Shown: positions 11,381-22,965 of the stretch, piece after piece
How the letters are laid out: every line of letters starts with the position of its first letter
Position numbering within the stretch: the stretch's first letter is position 1
DNA from: Lumbricus rubellus
Taxonomy: Eukaryota; Annelida; Clitellata; Crassiclitellata; Lumbricidae
Assembly: GCA_945859605.1 (NCBI GenBank)
Contig: OX243820.1
Coordinates: 31,458,617 to 31,522,616, forward strand
DNA: 64,000 nt
Reading direction: 5' to 3'
Notes under the pieces: generated by a model
What the model was told of the DNA's origin: nothing
The model's input: only the letters and a program-made list of their open reading frames with translations
The model's database searches: none
Translations under genes and position numbers: made by a program

Positions 11381-11614
11381 TAACCATTTGGATATACAGT
11401 AACGCAGATACATAAATTCCTACCATTGAATTGATAAATTGATGGATGGATGAATGGATGAACGAATGTATGAATTAAATATGAAGTTTGAGACATGACT
11501 ATATTTAGGAATTTGCAGAGCGCAACACCAGGTCAAGACAAGTCAATCGGCTGGATGGGAGGCCAACGTAGAGCGTAGAGCAATAGTCAATTCGAGATGT
11601 AACGAAGGAATGCA

Positions 11615-11878
11615 CTAAAGTAAGAGTAGTAGCAGACGTAAGAGAACGGGTGACAGTGCGAAGCTGGCGCAGTCTCGAGCAAGACGGTGAAGTTGAGGAG
11701 CAAAAGTGAGTTCTTGGTCAAGTTGGACACCGAGGTCATGCATGAACCGTGTTGCAAAGACAAGGCTAGAAAATTCAGATGCAAGAGAAAAGAGATCGAG
11801 CTTGGCAAGCTGCTGCCGTGTGCCCAACCAAATAAATTTTGTCTTAGATGGGTACAAAATAATAAATTATATGTACGG
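11615..11878 (-). pseudogene. LINE reverse-transcriptase fragment
   Basis: Translation of the minus strand gives KTKFIWLGTRQQLAKLD, then HDLGVQLDQELTFAPQL and HRLARDC. This is the characteristic region just after the catalytic palm of CR1/L2/Jockey-like non-LTR reverse transcriptases (family knowledge: the WLG.RQQL and DLGV..D..L..  motifs). The frame is short and bounded by stops, and the catalytic YxDD region is absent. It is a dead fragment, probably in an intron or intergenic DNA. Confidence 0.7.
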
Positions 11879-11954
11879 TAGCCTACGCTTAAATGCAAAC
11901 TAAAACGAATAAAACAAGACAAATTTAGGCCTATTATAATAACCCTATACGTAC

Positions 11955-12084
11955 CTCTAGTTCCGCCTGGGCAGCAGCAGCTTAACTGCATACCCGGGCA
12001 AGTATCTCGGCAGCACACTAGCAGCAGGATTACGATAACGATCATTATGAGTATAATGAGTATGACTTGATCCATTGCTTCCAT
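11955..12084 (-). CDS. Possible first coding exon of a small single-pass membrane protein
   Basis: From an ATG at 12084 the minus strand encodes 43 codons. A short acidic start MEAMDQ is followed by a hydrophobic stretch of about 19 residues (VILIILIMIVIVILLLVCC), then a Cys-rich juxtamembrane segment (CCRDTCPG, LSCCCPGG). It ends with a strong donor GAG|GTACGT at 11954. This pattern fits a small integral membrane or Cys-rich type III protein, but I do not recognise the family. The next exon was not found downstream on this strand; LINE debris follows. A chance open frame is possible. Confidence 0.35.
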
Positions 12085-12674
12085 AGCGCCGGACGGTTGG
12101 GAGGGGGGGGGGGTGTAGTTGTGCCTGTAAAATATACAGTTTGAAATAATTATTCTTTCGGTCTCTGTTACAGTAGGTCTAGGTCTATATCGCCTTACGA
12201 TCAGTTGATTCTGACGAAATCATGCAAATCAAAATAAATTTAGCCTAACTGCAATTGAGAAAATAAATAGCGAATTAAAACATGTATAGTAGGCTAGTAG
12301 GCCCCTATGCTTATTTGAACATTGTTTCTAGTGTAGACTATAGAATCGTTTTCGACACTTAGTCTAGAAGTTCTACCTCGAACCTGGCTGATGCTGCACT
12401 GAGATGTCAACTAACAGTGAGATGTTAACTGGTTTAACACTCGTTGACATTCCACTGCGGTATCAGTCTTTGGCTTTGCGAGCATGATAAATTGACCTAT
12501 AATTATTATTATCGCTTGGCACAGAGTAAACTATTGGCAATTTGGACCGCATAATTATTCTTCGCATTGTTGCTACAATGTATGAGTTGACTTTGACTAT
12601 TGGTGGTTCTTGTAACTTCTTGAGTTTATGGTCAAAGTTCACTTGAGTCTTCACTTTAAATTGTGATCCTCATA

Positions 12675-12960
12675 ATTATGGGCAATACATGCATGCATGC
12701 ATGCATGCATGTATTGCATACCTGCATACATACATACATACATACATACATACATACATACATACATACATACATACATACATGCATTCATGCATGCATA
12801 CATACATACATACATACATACATACATACATACATACATACATACATACATACATACATACATACATACATACATACATACATACATACATACATACATA
12901 CATACATACATACATACATACATACATACATACATACATACATGCATGCATACAATCCAT
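12675..12960. repeat. (CATA)n / (TGCA)n microsatellite
   Basis: A TGCA run (12689-12712) leads into about 230 bp of CATA repeats with a few CATGCATTCATGCATG interruptions. All open frames here are repeats of YIHT or CMYV and not genes. Confidence 0.95.
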
Positions 12961-12989
12961 ACATGATACATAGCCTACATAGGCCTACA

Positions 12990-14561
12990 TAGTACATACA
13001 CAGCCAACATATGCCTGCATATATAAACTGGACCTAAAATAAACAAACGGGGTAATGGCGGGGGTAAAGTCCTATATGGGGAATAAGGGTCAGAGGGATA
13101 ATGGTGAGGAGGGTTAAATCGGGGGAGATGGGCCGGCGGAGTAATGTCCTAGACCCAGAAAAAGCCATCTTCAATTGAAGTCTTGTCTCGCACTGGCTAT
13201 TACGCCTAATAGCCAACCGGTCCCAGGAGACAGCGTTGTAGCATTTTTCTTTGAATAATTCGTTTAGCGTGAAACTAGCTGCATAAAAAGACACGTAGGC
13301 CTACCGGTTTGCAGAAATCACTCCATAGGTCCCTATAATAACACAGTTGACCAGTAACGAAAACTGACGATTTAAAATCTAGTTTTTATGAGTCACATGA
13401 TCATTATGCACACCGACTCGTGCAATGCGCACACTCGATGGCTTTAATTTGCTGTGCTCAGTAGACTCATACTGTAGACAAGCATGTTGAGAATTAAGCT
13501 TAATTGGCTTCAGTCCTACGTTTTGGAAATACCCAGGTCATAGGTTTTTTTCAGAAGCCTCGGGAAAATTCCCAAATAACAAAACGCCGCAGGATAGCCT
13601 ATTTCTATTATTTTCGTAACCGTGTAATTAATTAATGTAGCCTACGGTGTACAAGAAAACGTTTGGTAGGAAAGCGTCAGAGGCGGATCTAGAGGGCGGC
13701 CAATCCGGCCATGACCCCATATGAAATTTATACAGAACTTACCCCCCTTGTTAGGCCTACTCAATAATTATGTGTCGTAATCGTAATCGTATCGTAATCT
13801 CGAGACTTTTACAGCGCCAACAAAAGCGAAGTCGCGGGAACCAGCTTGTTCACAGGCGCTTAATCAAAACAAAATCGATAGGCAGCGGGTCAAGTCCATA
13901 TGAAAGAAGGTAGGCTATTCGCATTAAATATGCTCATATCTACTTCTTCAGAAATTGAGTCTTTGAATTCATGCGGATTATCATGATCAGTCCCTGTTGA
14001 TGCTCTTCCAACAATGCATAGACCTACAATATTGAATATGTTGGCCACACTTCCAGTTTATAATCGTGGGCCCGTGTGCAGATCGAGGCTCCCACTCCAC
14101 CTCTCGCTCCACACATTCCGCCCCAACACTACCCAGCCCGCAACCCAATTCCGCTTCACCCAGCCCTCCCCGCCCGCAGCCCCCACTCCTCCCTACTCTG
14201 CTTTACCCTGCCACACTCCGCCTTACCCCGTCCCACCCCGGCCACACTCTGCGTCCCCACTCCGCTCTCACCCCGCCCGCAACCCACTCCGCCCTACGCA
14301 GCCTCACCCCGTCCCACTTCTCTCCGGTATAGGCTACACTGCCGCTACAGTCATCGTTTCCAGGTCGATTCTTCGCTCCCAAATCCCCCATCACACCCCG
14401 ACTCTACATCGACCCACCCCCACCTTCTCACCCTCTCACGGTAAAAATAAAATGCCCATGTGCTTTGAATGACCTTCACATGCGCTCTGTGCTTATAATA
14501 ATTATGTCTGGAGTCTTGGCTACTCCCGTCTAGACCTAAGCTACACGCTGCATGCCTTCTT
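12990..14561. other. Intergenic, with C-rich tract and a lone hAT-like end
   Basis: CAGAGGCGGATCTAGAGGG near 13678 resembles the left end of a hAT element; I could not find its partner. From about 14090 to 14430 lies a C-rich, G-poor tract of degenerate CCCACTCCGC repeats, which produces proline-rich frames without coding character. No gene is supported. Confidence 0.5.
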
Positions 14562-14562
14562 G

Positions 14563-15068
14563 GGGGCCGTCCATAAAGTACGGCACGCAATTTTTGGCCA
14601 TTTTTGACCCCCCTCCCACCCTGTCACAAACTGTCACAAGTCTCTGACCCCCCCTAAAGTACGTCACACTTTCTCGGACCCCCACCCCCTAAAGTACGTC
14701 GCACTTTCGAATTTTTTTTAAATTAACACCTTATTCAAATTTAATCTAAAACACACTTCAATATTAAACTGTAAAGTTTCCACTTAAAAGAACTATCACA
14801 TTATTAAAATGACTTAATAGTAGAATAGTTAATTGTCAACAGTTGTCACAGTTAATAATTGAAGCAGTAACTCAATGTAGATTGAATTTGAAAACAAAAA
14901 TTGCAAAAATTAGACTAGACAATTATATAATACACAATTTACACATCATTTAAAAAATAAATGTGTGACGTCACACATGGCTTGACCCCCTCCCCCTGTC
15001 ACAAAATGTCACACTTTCTTACACCCCCCCCCCTCGAGCGTAACGTAGCCTACTTTATGGACGGCCCC
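14563..15068. mobile_element. MITE with GGGGCCGTCCATAAAGTA inverted ends
   Basis: The left end GGGGCCGTCCATAAAGTACG and the right end CCTACTTTATGGACGGCCCC are near-perfect inverted repeats about 500 bp apart. Subterminal copies of AAAGTACGTC(G/A)CACTTT and TGTCACAAA.TGTCACA lie inside each end. Flanking TTG on both sides would fit a 3-bp target duplication (Harbinger-like), but this is tentative. There is no open frame of note. Confidence 0.75.
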
Positions 15069-15439
15069 TTGCCTGGAGTTTGTGCACTGAGACCGAGTCG
15101 AAATTTAAAAGTCCACAACTCGGGATTTAATTTCATTTAAAGTGAATTGAGAGCAGAAAATAGTCGCGTTAACCCACAAGTTTGAAGAATAAGAATGATT
15201 TTAGAAGAAATTTCGTTAACCGAAAGTCTACTGTTTCAGAACCTTTCTTGGGACACCATAGGCTACAAATGGCATAAGAGCTTACATCCGGACATAGGCC
15301 TACAAACAAACTTTCTGTTTTATTAGAGGTGTTGGCATGTTTGTACTTCTGTAGCCTATGGCACTGCGCTACACAGAATAATTACATGTATCTTCAGTTA
15401 ACTGAACTATTCCCGAGGGTCATTTTATTCTGTAAACAA

Positions 15440-15617
15440 ACATGATACGTTCCGCTAAGCGTTGGTGTGCTCTTGTTCCATGTCGACACGAAGTGTGCCG
15501 ATTTCATATTCTGAGTTAAGCCGGAACCATCTTCCGAGCAGCCGTAGAACGCGCCCACAGTGTTTACGTTAATGAAGGATTTCGTGGATGCGGTTACCAG
15601 GTACTGTTTTATTTTCG
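15440..15617 (+). other. Possible 5' non-coding exon / promoter area of gene B
   Basis: About 1 kb upstream of the first coding exon of gene B, sequence with more CpG than its surroundings is followed by two donor-like sites, CAG|GTACTG at 15601 and TCG|GTGAGA at 15618. It is suggested only by position and the donors; no TATA box or transcript evidence is visible. Confidence 0.25.
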
Positions 15618-16616
15618 GTGAGAAAAGTGTTTTTAAACGATTTGCGATTGCCTAATCTGTGCATTCTTTCTTTCCGATTCTAGAATTTCATGTTTTATGC
15701 GCAAGATTGTACTGTTTAGGCTGCTGTGCAGTTATCTGCATTATTTGATGCGAGTGTAAGGGTGTGCGTGTTACGAAGTTTTGCGATGCGGTTTCACTTT
15801 TGCAATTTCGTCATTTCCCATCAATGGTTTTCCAAAAATTTCGGTTTAGTTTATTAACGCAGTTCAAGTTTTGACTTGATCGACAGTCTCTCTGTTTTAC
15901 TTATCAGACGCAAGACTCGATGCTATGCAAAGAAGATGCGCATTGAAGTAGTCAGTATGACTGTGAGCTTAGCTGGAAATCTAGGTCTTATTCGATAATA
16001 AGTGTCTTACTGGTAATGGTTTGGCTTTTCCTTATCATGTGTTGGAAGGTTGATCCTTTTGTGAACGGGTTCGGTGTTGCTGTTGCTAGCTGTTACACTG
16101 GAGCGATAATATTATAAGGCAGCAATCAATATTTCCACAAGGGACCCGATTAAACTCGTATGGGTCTAATAAAAATGTTCATTTGGGATTTCCTATATAA
16201 CATTCTGAATGCAACTGGAATTGTATGTTCTTGTAGGCTACTTCAGATTTTTAACTGTGAAAGGCATAATCTTTTATATCCATGTTTTACTTTCATAATC
16301 TGTTCAAGACATTATTACTCAAAGCTTGTGATTGTCTTTTATTTGCTGTTATCTGCTTTCTTTTTCTGTAATGTGCCGAAAAAGTTAATTTGGAGTATCA
16401 CCATGGTATTTGAAACTTGTGCATCTATTCAATACTCAATTTAATTGTAAGAAATATATTTTGGCGACTTATTGTCCAATACCCGTCCATAATCATTAAG
16501 GTTGTTGTCCAGCATTTTCTGCGTTAATTTATGTTGGTGCGCATGACATGTATGACATGTATGGCTTTTGTATGCATGACATGTATGTGTGTAGAGTGTA
16601 GGCATTTTCCGAAGAA

Positions 16617-19600
16617 ATGGACAAATCAGCTGGAATTGAGATTGAGAACATACCGATTGGGATTACACGAGACGATTTGGTGACGCTTTTTGAAAAGGAA
16701 CTTAAGGACGAAAATGAAATAAAATACATTCTCTTTCCATTATCAGAAAGCAGAAGCAGTGCATTCGTGTGCTTCAAGCACAGTCCAGGTTTGTTTCAAT
16801 CAATCAATCGCATAAATTTATATAGCGCCCCTTCAAGATCGCTACTCAGAGGCGATCCCAACTCAGGTCTGGTCAAAATGCAATGTTTTGAGAAGACGAT
16901 GGAAGGTGTCAGCAGAGTCATGAGTGAGCGAGGGGAGAGCAACAGGGAGGTTTTGCTTAGTGTTTAATGGTACAGGACATCTTATTATATAGCAGCAATG
17001 ATGAATGTAGGACCTGGACAGGTTAAAAAAATTGTTATCTGATTTTCGGTTTAGAATATTACGAACGAAAAATTCTCAATGTTTGGAGTATCTTGTGGAC
17101 TATATTTTTGCTTTTGATATTCTTCTTTTGTTCGTTTCTGATCCCTTCTTAACATGCTTGTCGATTGTAGATAAGGCATTCATTGAAAGATTAGTGTCGC
17201 ATAATCCTGTCTGGAGAGTTTCAGTTGACGCTAGAATGCAGGTTTGTTGCACAGTTTATGTAGCTCATTTTATCTTTCATCTGCTCGAAGATAGTTGCCT
17301 GATTTGATTGGTGCACAATAGTGTAGTGGTTTGCATAGCTGGACTGTTAGTCAATAGGTTGGGAGTTCAAATCACTACCACAGCAGAAATCTGGTTCAGC
17401 TTTGTCCCATCCCAACGCAGTTGGCCTGAGTGCACTAACTGTAGGGTGTCAGTGGGAAGATAAGACAGCGAGGGAGAGGACTATGAATATGATTTCATAT
17501 GCCAAGGCAAGGAGCTGAAGTTGTCAGCATTATATACCAATAAATGACAGACTTTAGTTTAAGGTACGGCTCCTCTTCTTCATCTACCTGATTCCAGTTC
17601 ATACGCTATCCCGTGTATTTGTTTAAAAATGGTTGATCATAATGTGTATTCTGGATTTTTATGATCGTTGAAGTTCTGGTTTGTGGTTATGCTTCTGGGT
17701 GTTTCTGTAAATAGTGACTTCAGGGAACAATGCAAAGGGGTTAGGCATGTCTACTGCCTAAGATTTGACACTCTTGAATCTATCTGCTCTGAGAGATTTT
17801 AAGATGTTTGATTTAATACAGATTCGAAAGTGTCAGGTATCTAAATATGGATTCAAATTCGGGTGCGTTTAAGATTATAATTATGTATGTTTGTTATGGT
17901 TATTAGGAACTGAAGGTTGATTGCAAGTCATTAAACTGATACAATTGGCTTTCAGACATACTGCTGCTGCACCGCAGAAGTGGATCCACTGATCGTTGCC
18001 ACACTCCCCGACATCCCAGGATGCATTGCAATGCTGCAGAAGGATTACGGGATCGACGCAAGCTACGACGACGATTCGGGGAAGTTTCTGCTGAAGGGTA
18101 TGATCCATCAGCTGCAGTGCGCGCAGGTCAGGCTGGACAACATCTTCAGGGAGCAGTTGGCACTGCAGAAGATGCAGCTGCTTCAGATCGGCAAATCGAA
18201 CGACACAAGCGTGAAAAGATCGTGGCTGGACAACGACGACGAGAGACGAGGGGTAGGGTCTGGCAAAATGGACGGGAAGAGGGGGTCCACGGAAGACGTT
18301 CTAAAGGGAAGACGGGGTGTAGTTGTGGAGGATCAGTTGGAAGACAGACAATGGAATCGGTTTACGGAGGAGTCGGAGTGTCGCTCACTTCCCGCCGCTC
18401 CGTCGTCTCTCCCCCGTGGAAACGAGGATCTTTATCGATTGAGGGAATACGAACGCGAACCGAAATCGTCGCACACGTACGCCGACCGAACCAAGTTCCT
18501 GTCGTCCTTCGATCACGATCGTAGTAACCGAGCCAGCGGATCGGTCTCGTTGCCCTACTTTTCCGATACGAGCGAAAGACGTGCGGATGATTTGCGTAGA
18601 ACTGGAGACCATCGCCTTAATTTGAAGTTGGATAAATCCACTGGAACGCACAGTCCTCCTGAGTACGTGAGCAGCAGTGATGAGCGTCGTCACGATAGTC
18701 ATAGTAGACCCGTGCATTCGAGCGGGTTGAGCAAGAAAGTGGACGCGTCGACGTCCAGTGATCCTGGTTGGCGTAAAGATCGCGTTGACGCCGCAGATCA
18801 GCCTGCTGTTCTTCGCAGAGAATACGACCCGGCGTATACTTCGAAAGGTCGTGCGTCACCCTTGTCGGATCTGGCGCTGGATCGAGATTCCGTATCGCAT
18901 AGGGACTTGGTTCCGTCTGTATGGAGTACCAGCTCGCTGAGCGCCGAGCAATCTGATCGCAGAGAAGAGGTGGAAGTTGACAGGGATTCCAGGAACGAAC
19001 CTCCTGCGTTTTGGAAAGACAGGCTGGACAATTCGGAAAAACTTCGTATTCTTCCGGCCAATTTTTTTCCCGAGGTCCTCAATTCGAGAAGAAGTGACGA
19101 CCCGCAGTTGAAGGCTACGGACCGCAGCATCTTCTCACGATTCGAGGTCCCCAACGCGACAAACAGAGAACAACACTCGGTCGAACAATGGTCGGAGAAC
19201 CCAAGGGAAGACCTGGACGAACGAGTCTCTACAAGCTCCGAGGATGAGAAGACGCTCTTCCTGGAGACGTACGTCGTTAGATACATAATGGACATCGAGA
19301 TGTTATCCGTGCAGAGCATGAAACGACGATACAAAGTCGAGATCAAGGTGAGCACAGAACCGGGCGCCGATTTCAGCATGGTCGTTTTTACCGTGCTCGA
19401 AGGGCCGCACGCGAATCAGGTCGAGAAGGCTTCGAAGAAATTTGCCGAGTTATACGAGGAGACGTTTAACGGCATCATCCAGCGAGAGGCTAGCGTGAAT
19501 GCCGACTTGCCCGAGGTTGCCGTTGTCATAGAGCGTGTACGAAAAATGTATCGTGTGATTGCCATAACAGACGTTGCTGGAACTGTGACGTTGGTGGGTG

Positions 19601-22151
19601 AGTTTAGGGACGTGATGAAGGCGGTGGACACGCTGAATGGCGTGCAGGCTGAAGTGGATGCGAGAGAGCGTGAACGTGGATCTGGACACGTTGATTTAAG
19701 GATGAGTGGGAGGCAGTCCGGTGTGGACAGGGATGTTGATGAGATAGTACCTCGGAGACAGGAAAAGACATCTTTGTTCCGCGGGGAGGAAACCTCAAGA
19801 CGTGCGGAACGGTCGGACAGATCACCAAACGGAAAAAGCTCGGAGTTGAAGTCATCTTCCGAAAAAACATCACAGAGGAAGGAAGACAATTTTTACGAAG
19901 TTTTTAACGCGGATTCACGTACGAGGGAACCCCGATCCTCCGCCTCTGCGTCTCTGCTTGACACGAATCGGTACATGATGACGTTTAAAGATGATTTCCA
20001 GGTTTTTGTTTATCCGGGAGACATAACGAAGATGAGAGTGGACGTGATCGTGAATGCGGCAAATTCTTTTCTGAAGAATTATTCCGGTGTCGCTGGGGCG
20101 ATAGAGGAAGCGGGAGGACCGCAGTTCAAGAAGGACTGCGAGGATTTCTACAATTCACATGGACCGCTAGAGGTAAACGTTGTATAGTTTTTTAAGTCAT
20201 TGTTATCTTCAAACATTGCAATCATTGTCATAGGCGCTATCGTCACCATTGTTTAACGTTTGTAATTATTTTATGGATTGTGAAGCCCACAATAAAACCA
20301 TTGTTCAACTCAAATAATGAGTCATTTTATATTTATCATCGACCCATTTCCAATTTCAGAATTGTTGTTTGACCTTATTCTTTCATATAGAACCTCTCGA
20401 AAAGCAGGACGAATCTCAGAGGTGCTCAATGCTCTTCTATATGTAGCAAATGCGAGAGTAAAAAAGAGGATGAATTCATGCAATGGCCAAAGAACTAGCA
20501 TTGATATGAATGATGGTGACTATTTCGATTATTGCTGTATTTCAACATTTATATAGAGCCACTCAAAGAGCAGAACGGACCTCAGAGGTGCTCAACGCTC
20601 ATTGAATTGCTGTACGAATTTCTAGATGTCGGAGGTGACCCACACGGTGGCCACTGGTGACCTGAGGTGCCGTCACGTCATCCACGCAGTTGGGCCGCAG
20701 TGGTATTTTGACACGGACGAAGACAAGTGTGCCGCTTCTTTGCTGACAACATTCACAAACGTTCTGAGTTATGCAGAGCAGACCCTGGATGCACAGTCAC
20801 TCGCTCTTCCAGCCGTTGGTACAGGTAAGCTGATGAACACCTGCTGACACACCTGTTTATTGTTGCGAGTGATTGTGTGCAGAGCTGTGCTGTAAGCCTT
20901 GTTCTGTTTTTTGTGCTGTCGAAGGATTTATTCGTTGAACATCTGTTGCTGGTTGTAAGCCACCGATGTTTTCGCTCGTTCACTGCTGAAAGCGAGTGTG
21001 GCTGGCTTTCTCATGTCTGATGAAGTCAATGTCAATGTCATGCTGTTCCTGTGTAATTTTCTTCACGTTTATCAGAATTGAATGCTGAATATTAATCTTT
21101 ACCTTGCTGAATTGTTAAGTGTGAGTGTAACTTTCTGGCTGCGACCTACATTTATGTGCTGTGCAATTTTTGTGCATGTTGGCTAATTATTACTTTAACT
21201 CTGATTCGAGTTGAGTTTCTCGTATAGATGGTTAAATGTAGAGTAATGGAATAATAATACCTTGAGTCCTTGATATATCTACCTTGACCAGATTTTCACT
21301 TTTGTTTGATGTGTAATTGTGTATATTGGTGTCTTGATGCATTTAACAGATTAATTGATTGATTGTCTGATTGATTTATGTTAATGGCAGCATCTTTTTT
21401 GCATAAGTTTATCTATTGTATGTATGTATGTATATGTATGTATATACTATAATGTATGTAAACTATGCATGCATGTATAATTGTATATGTGTGTAACTGT
21501 GTATGTATATTGTGTATTTATGTATGTAGGGATGCAGGCGCCACTGCTCACTGCCATTGCTTGAAGCTTAGTCAGTGGTTGGTTAGCGGCACTTAATAAA
21601 TGTATAAAAAATGATATTTATTGCTGACTGTTTAAGGTGTCTACGGGGTTCCAGTCGACCTATGCGCTCGAGCAATTTACCGAGCAATCAATGAATTTCT
21701 CGACTGGTCCTCATCATCGAAACGAACATTGAAATCCATCCATGTTGTCAACAAAGACCCTGGAACGACTGAGCTGATCCAGGCGGTGTTCGAAGGACTT
21801 CGACAGGTGGAACTGGATCAGCGGATGATGTCCAGACATAGTAGATCACCCAGTGGTGACGAGAGGTCATCGGAGGAGACGTCTTCCAGGCGACCGTACT
21901 CCGAGAGGAAGCTGGTGAAATCGATGGATGGAAGGGACGACACACCGGGTCGCGATCGTGTGCCGCGTAGGGTGATCGCAGAGGGGAGGAAGGACTCTGG
22001 GTCGCATTCGGGGTTCGAGGTCGACGAATCAGAGGTCGTTGAACGGAGGAGAGTGGACAGCAGGAGAGGCACAGGAACCGCTGGGACTATGACGGATGCC
22101 GTGTTGGCGAAGAAAGGCTTCCATCCGATCGCGTATTCGGACAGTGACTAA
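16617..22151 (+). CDS. Macro-domain gene B: RRM, KH-like and macro domain protein (PARP14-like, no visible ART domain)
   Basis: Five coding exons: 16617-16788, 17171-17241, 17956-20172, 20626-20824, 21637-22151. All introns are GT-AG and phases agree, giving about 1057 residues. An acceptor (GTGTAG) precedes the ATG, so a 5' non-coding exon is likely. Residues 1-81 form an RRM-like fold (IEIENIPIG, then SSAFVCF, then WRVSVDARMQ). Residues about 90-150 and 517-650 are KH-like (FLLKGMIHQLQCAQV; TVTLVGEFRDVMKAV). About 150-510 is charged and disordered. A macro domain spans about 760-943 with GDIT, VDVIVNAANS, HVIHAVGP and LPAVGTGVYGVP; the tail is disordered. RRM, KH and macro order is typical of PARP10/PARP14, ADP-ribose readers in stress and antiviral responses, but no ART domain is seen before the stop, so a binding role is inferred. 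Tandem paralogue of gene A. Confidence 0.8.
16798..16960 (+). repeat. TATAGCGC-type repeat in intron of gene B
   Basis: AAATTTATATAGCGCCCCTTCAAGATCGCTACTCAGAGGCGAT directly follows the first coding exon (10 bp past the donor) and is related to 11104-11380. It lengthens the apparent open frame of that exon but is intronic. Confidence 0.55.
17309..17540 (+). repeat. tRNA-derived SINE, family 3, in intron of gene B
   Basis: AGTGTAGTGGTTTGCATAGCTGG resembles a tRNA A-box half, and GGGAGTTCAAATCAC a B box about 40 bp later. A non-tRNA body follows. It lies in the intron between 17242 and 17955. Confidence 0.45.
20384..20605 (+). repeat. Two partial TATAGCGC-type repeats in intron of gene B
   Basis: ATATAGAACCTCTCGAAAAGCAGG…CTCAGAGGTGCTCAA at 20384 and TTTATATAGAGCCACTC…CTCAGAGGTGCTCAACG at 20546 are two diverged copies in direct orientation, close to the acceptor at 20625. 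Confidence 0.5.
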
Positions 22152-22780
22152 TTCTGAATTTTTAAAACTAATGATTAGGTGGCCATGTTTATGAGACGTT
22201 AAGGCCATGTATTATGTATGCAAAATATCGTATCTTCGTCCTTCCTCTGTTGCAGCTTGTACATTCTGTGGAACCCCACACCCCTGCTATGCGTGCGTAC
22301 ATACAAATAACTACCCCACCTTACGAAGTTGAGTAGCTAAAGTCATATATAGAACATTTATTTTATAGTGGGCTACTATTTATTTTTAGGTACACATATC
22401 TGCTAGCTAAACCTGTTAACTGTAAAAACAGTTATGGTTTACTGTTTAGATCTGAACAAATTATAATGTTGTTGAAAAGCCATCGGACGACTATTGGATA
22501 ACAAAGAGATAGGCTAATATGGATGTCATAATTAGAAATTAATTTATTTTGTGCTGGTCAAGATAAGACTGGATTTGACGTGTTTCTGGGATTTATTTCC
22601 ATCGAAAGATATTCTTCGGATGAAATTTTGAATCACGTGGACTTGAATGTGATAGGCTGGTCCATCAAGTTAGAGGAATTATGAAGTTATCGTTTGGTGG
22701 CAAAGTGAACTGTAAATTAGGTTGTGGGTGAGTTATTTTACCCTGCTTATCTGTCCAAGTGTGTGTGATTCAGTCAATTT

Positions 22781-22965
22781 GTGGGGCGTGGTGGTGTAGT
22801 GGGTATGTTCGTTACCTTGTAGCCCGATGGTTGGAGGTTCGAATCCATCTCAATCGTCGTCGTAGGGACCCTGAGCAAGTCCTTCACTCGCAATTGTTCA
22901 TGCGATTTGGCGTGAAACTCCGATGCAGTGTCCGCACTGTAGTAGGGAGTGCATCTGAGTAGCTA
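22781..22965 (+). repeat. tRNA-derived SINE, family 1 (B flank)
   Basis: Orthologous by position to the copy at 2396. The B box is GGAGGTTCGAATCC at 22833-22846. Presence in both flanks shows insertion before the A/B duplication. Confidence 0.65.

Noticed and set aside
14014..14472. Proline-rich protein frames
   Set aside because: A C-rich degenerate repeat gives Pro/Ser-rich translation in several frames at once, with no other coding sign.
16617..22151. PARP catalytic (ART) domain in gene B
   Set aside because: No H-Y-E type motifs or ART-like sequence in the exon chain or in the 7 kb downstream. Only the macro domain ends the frame.
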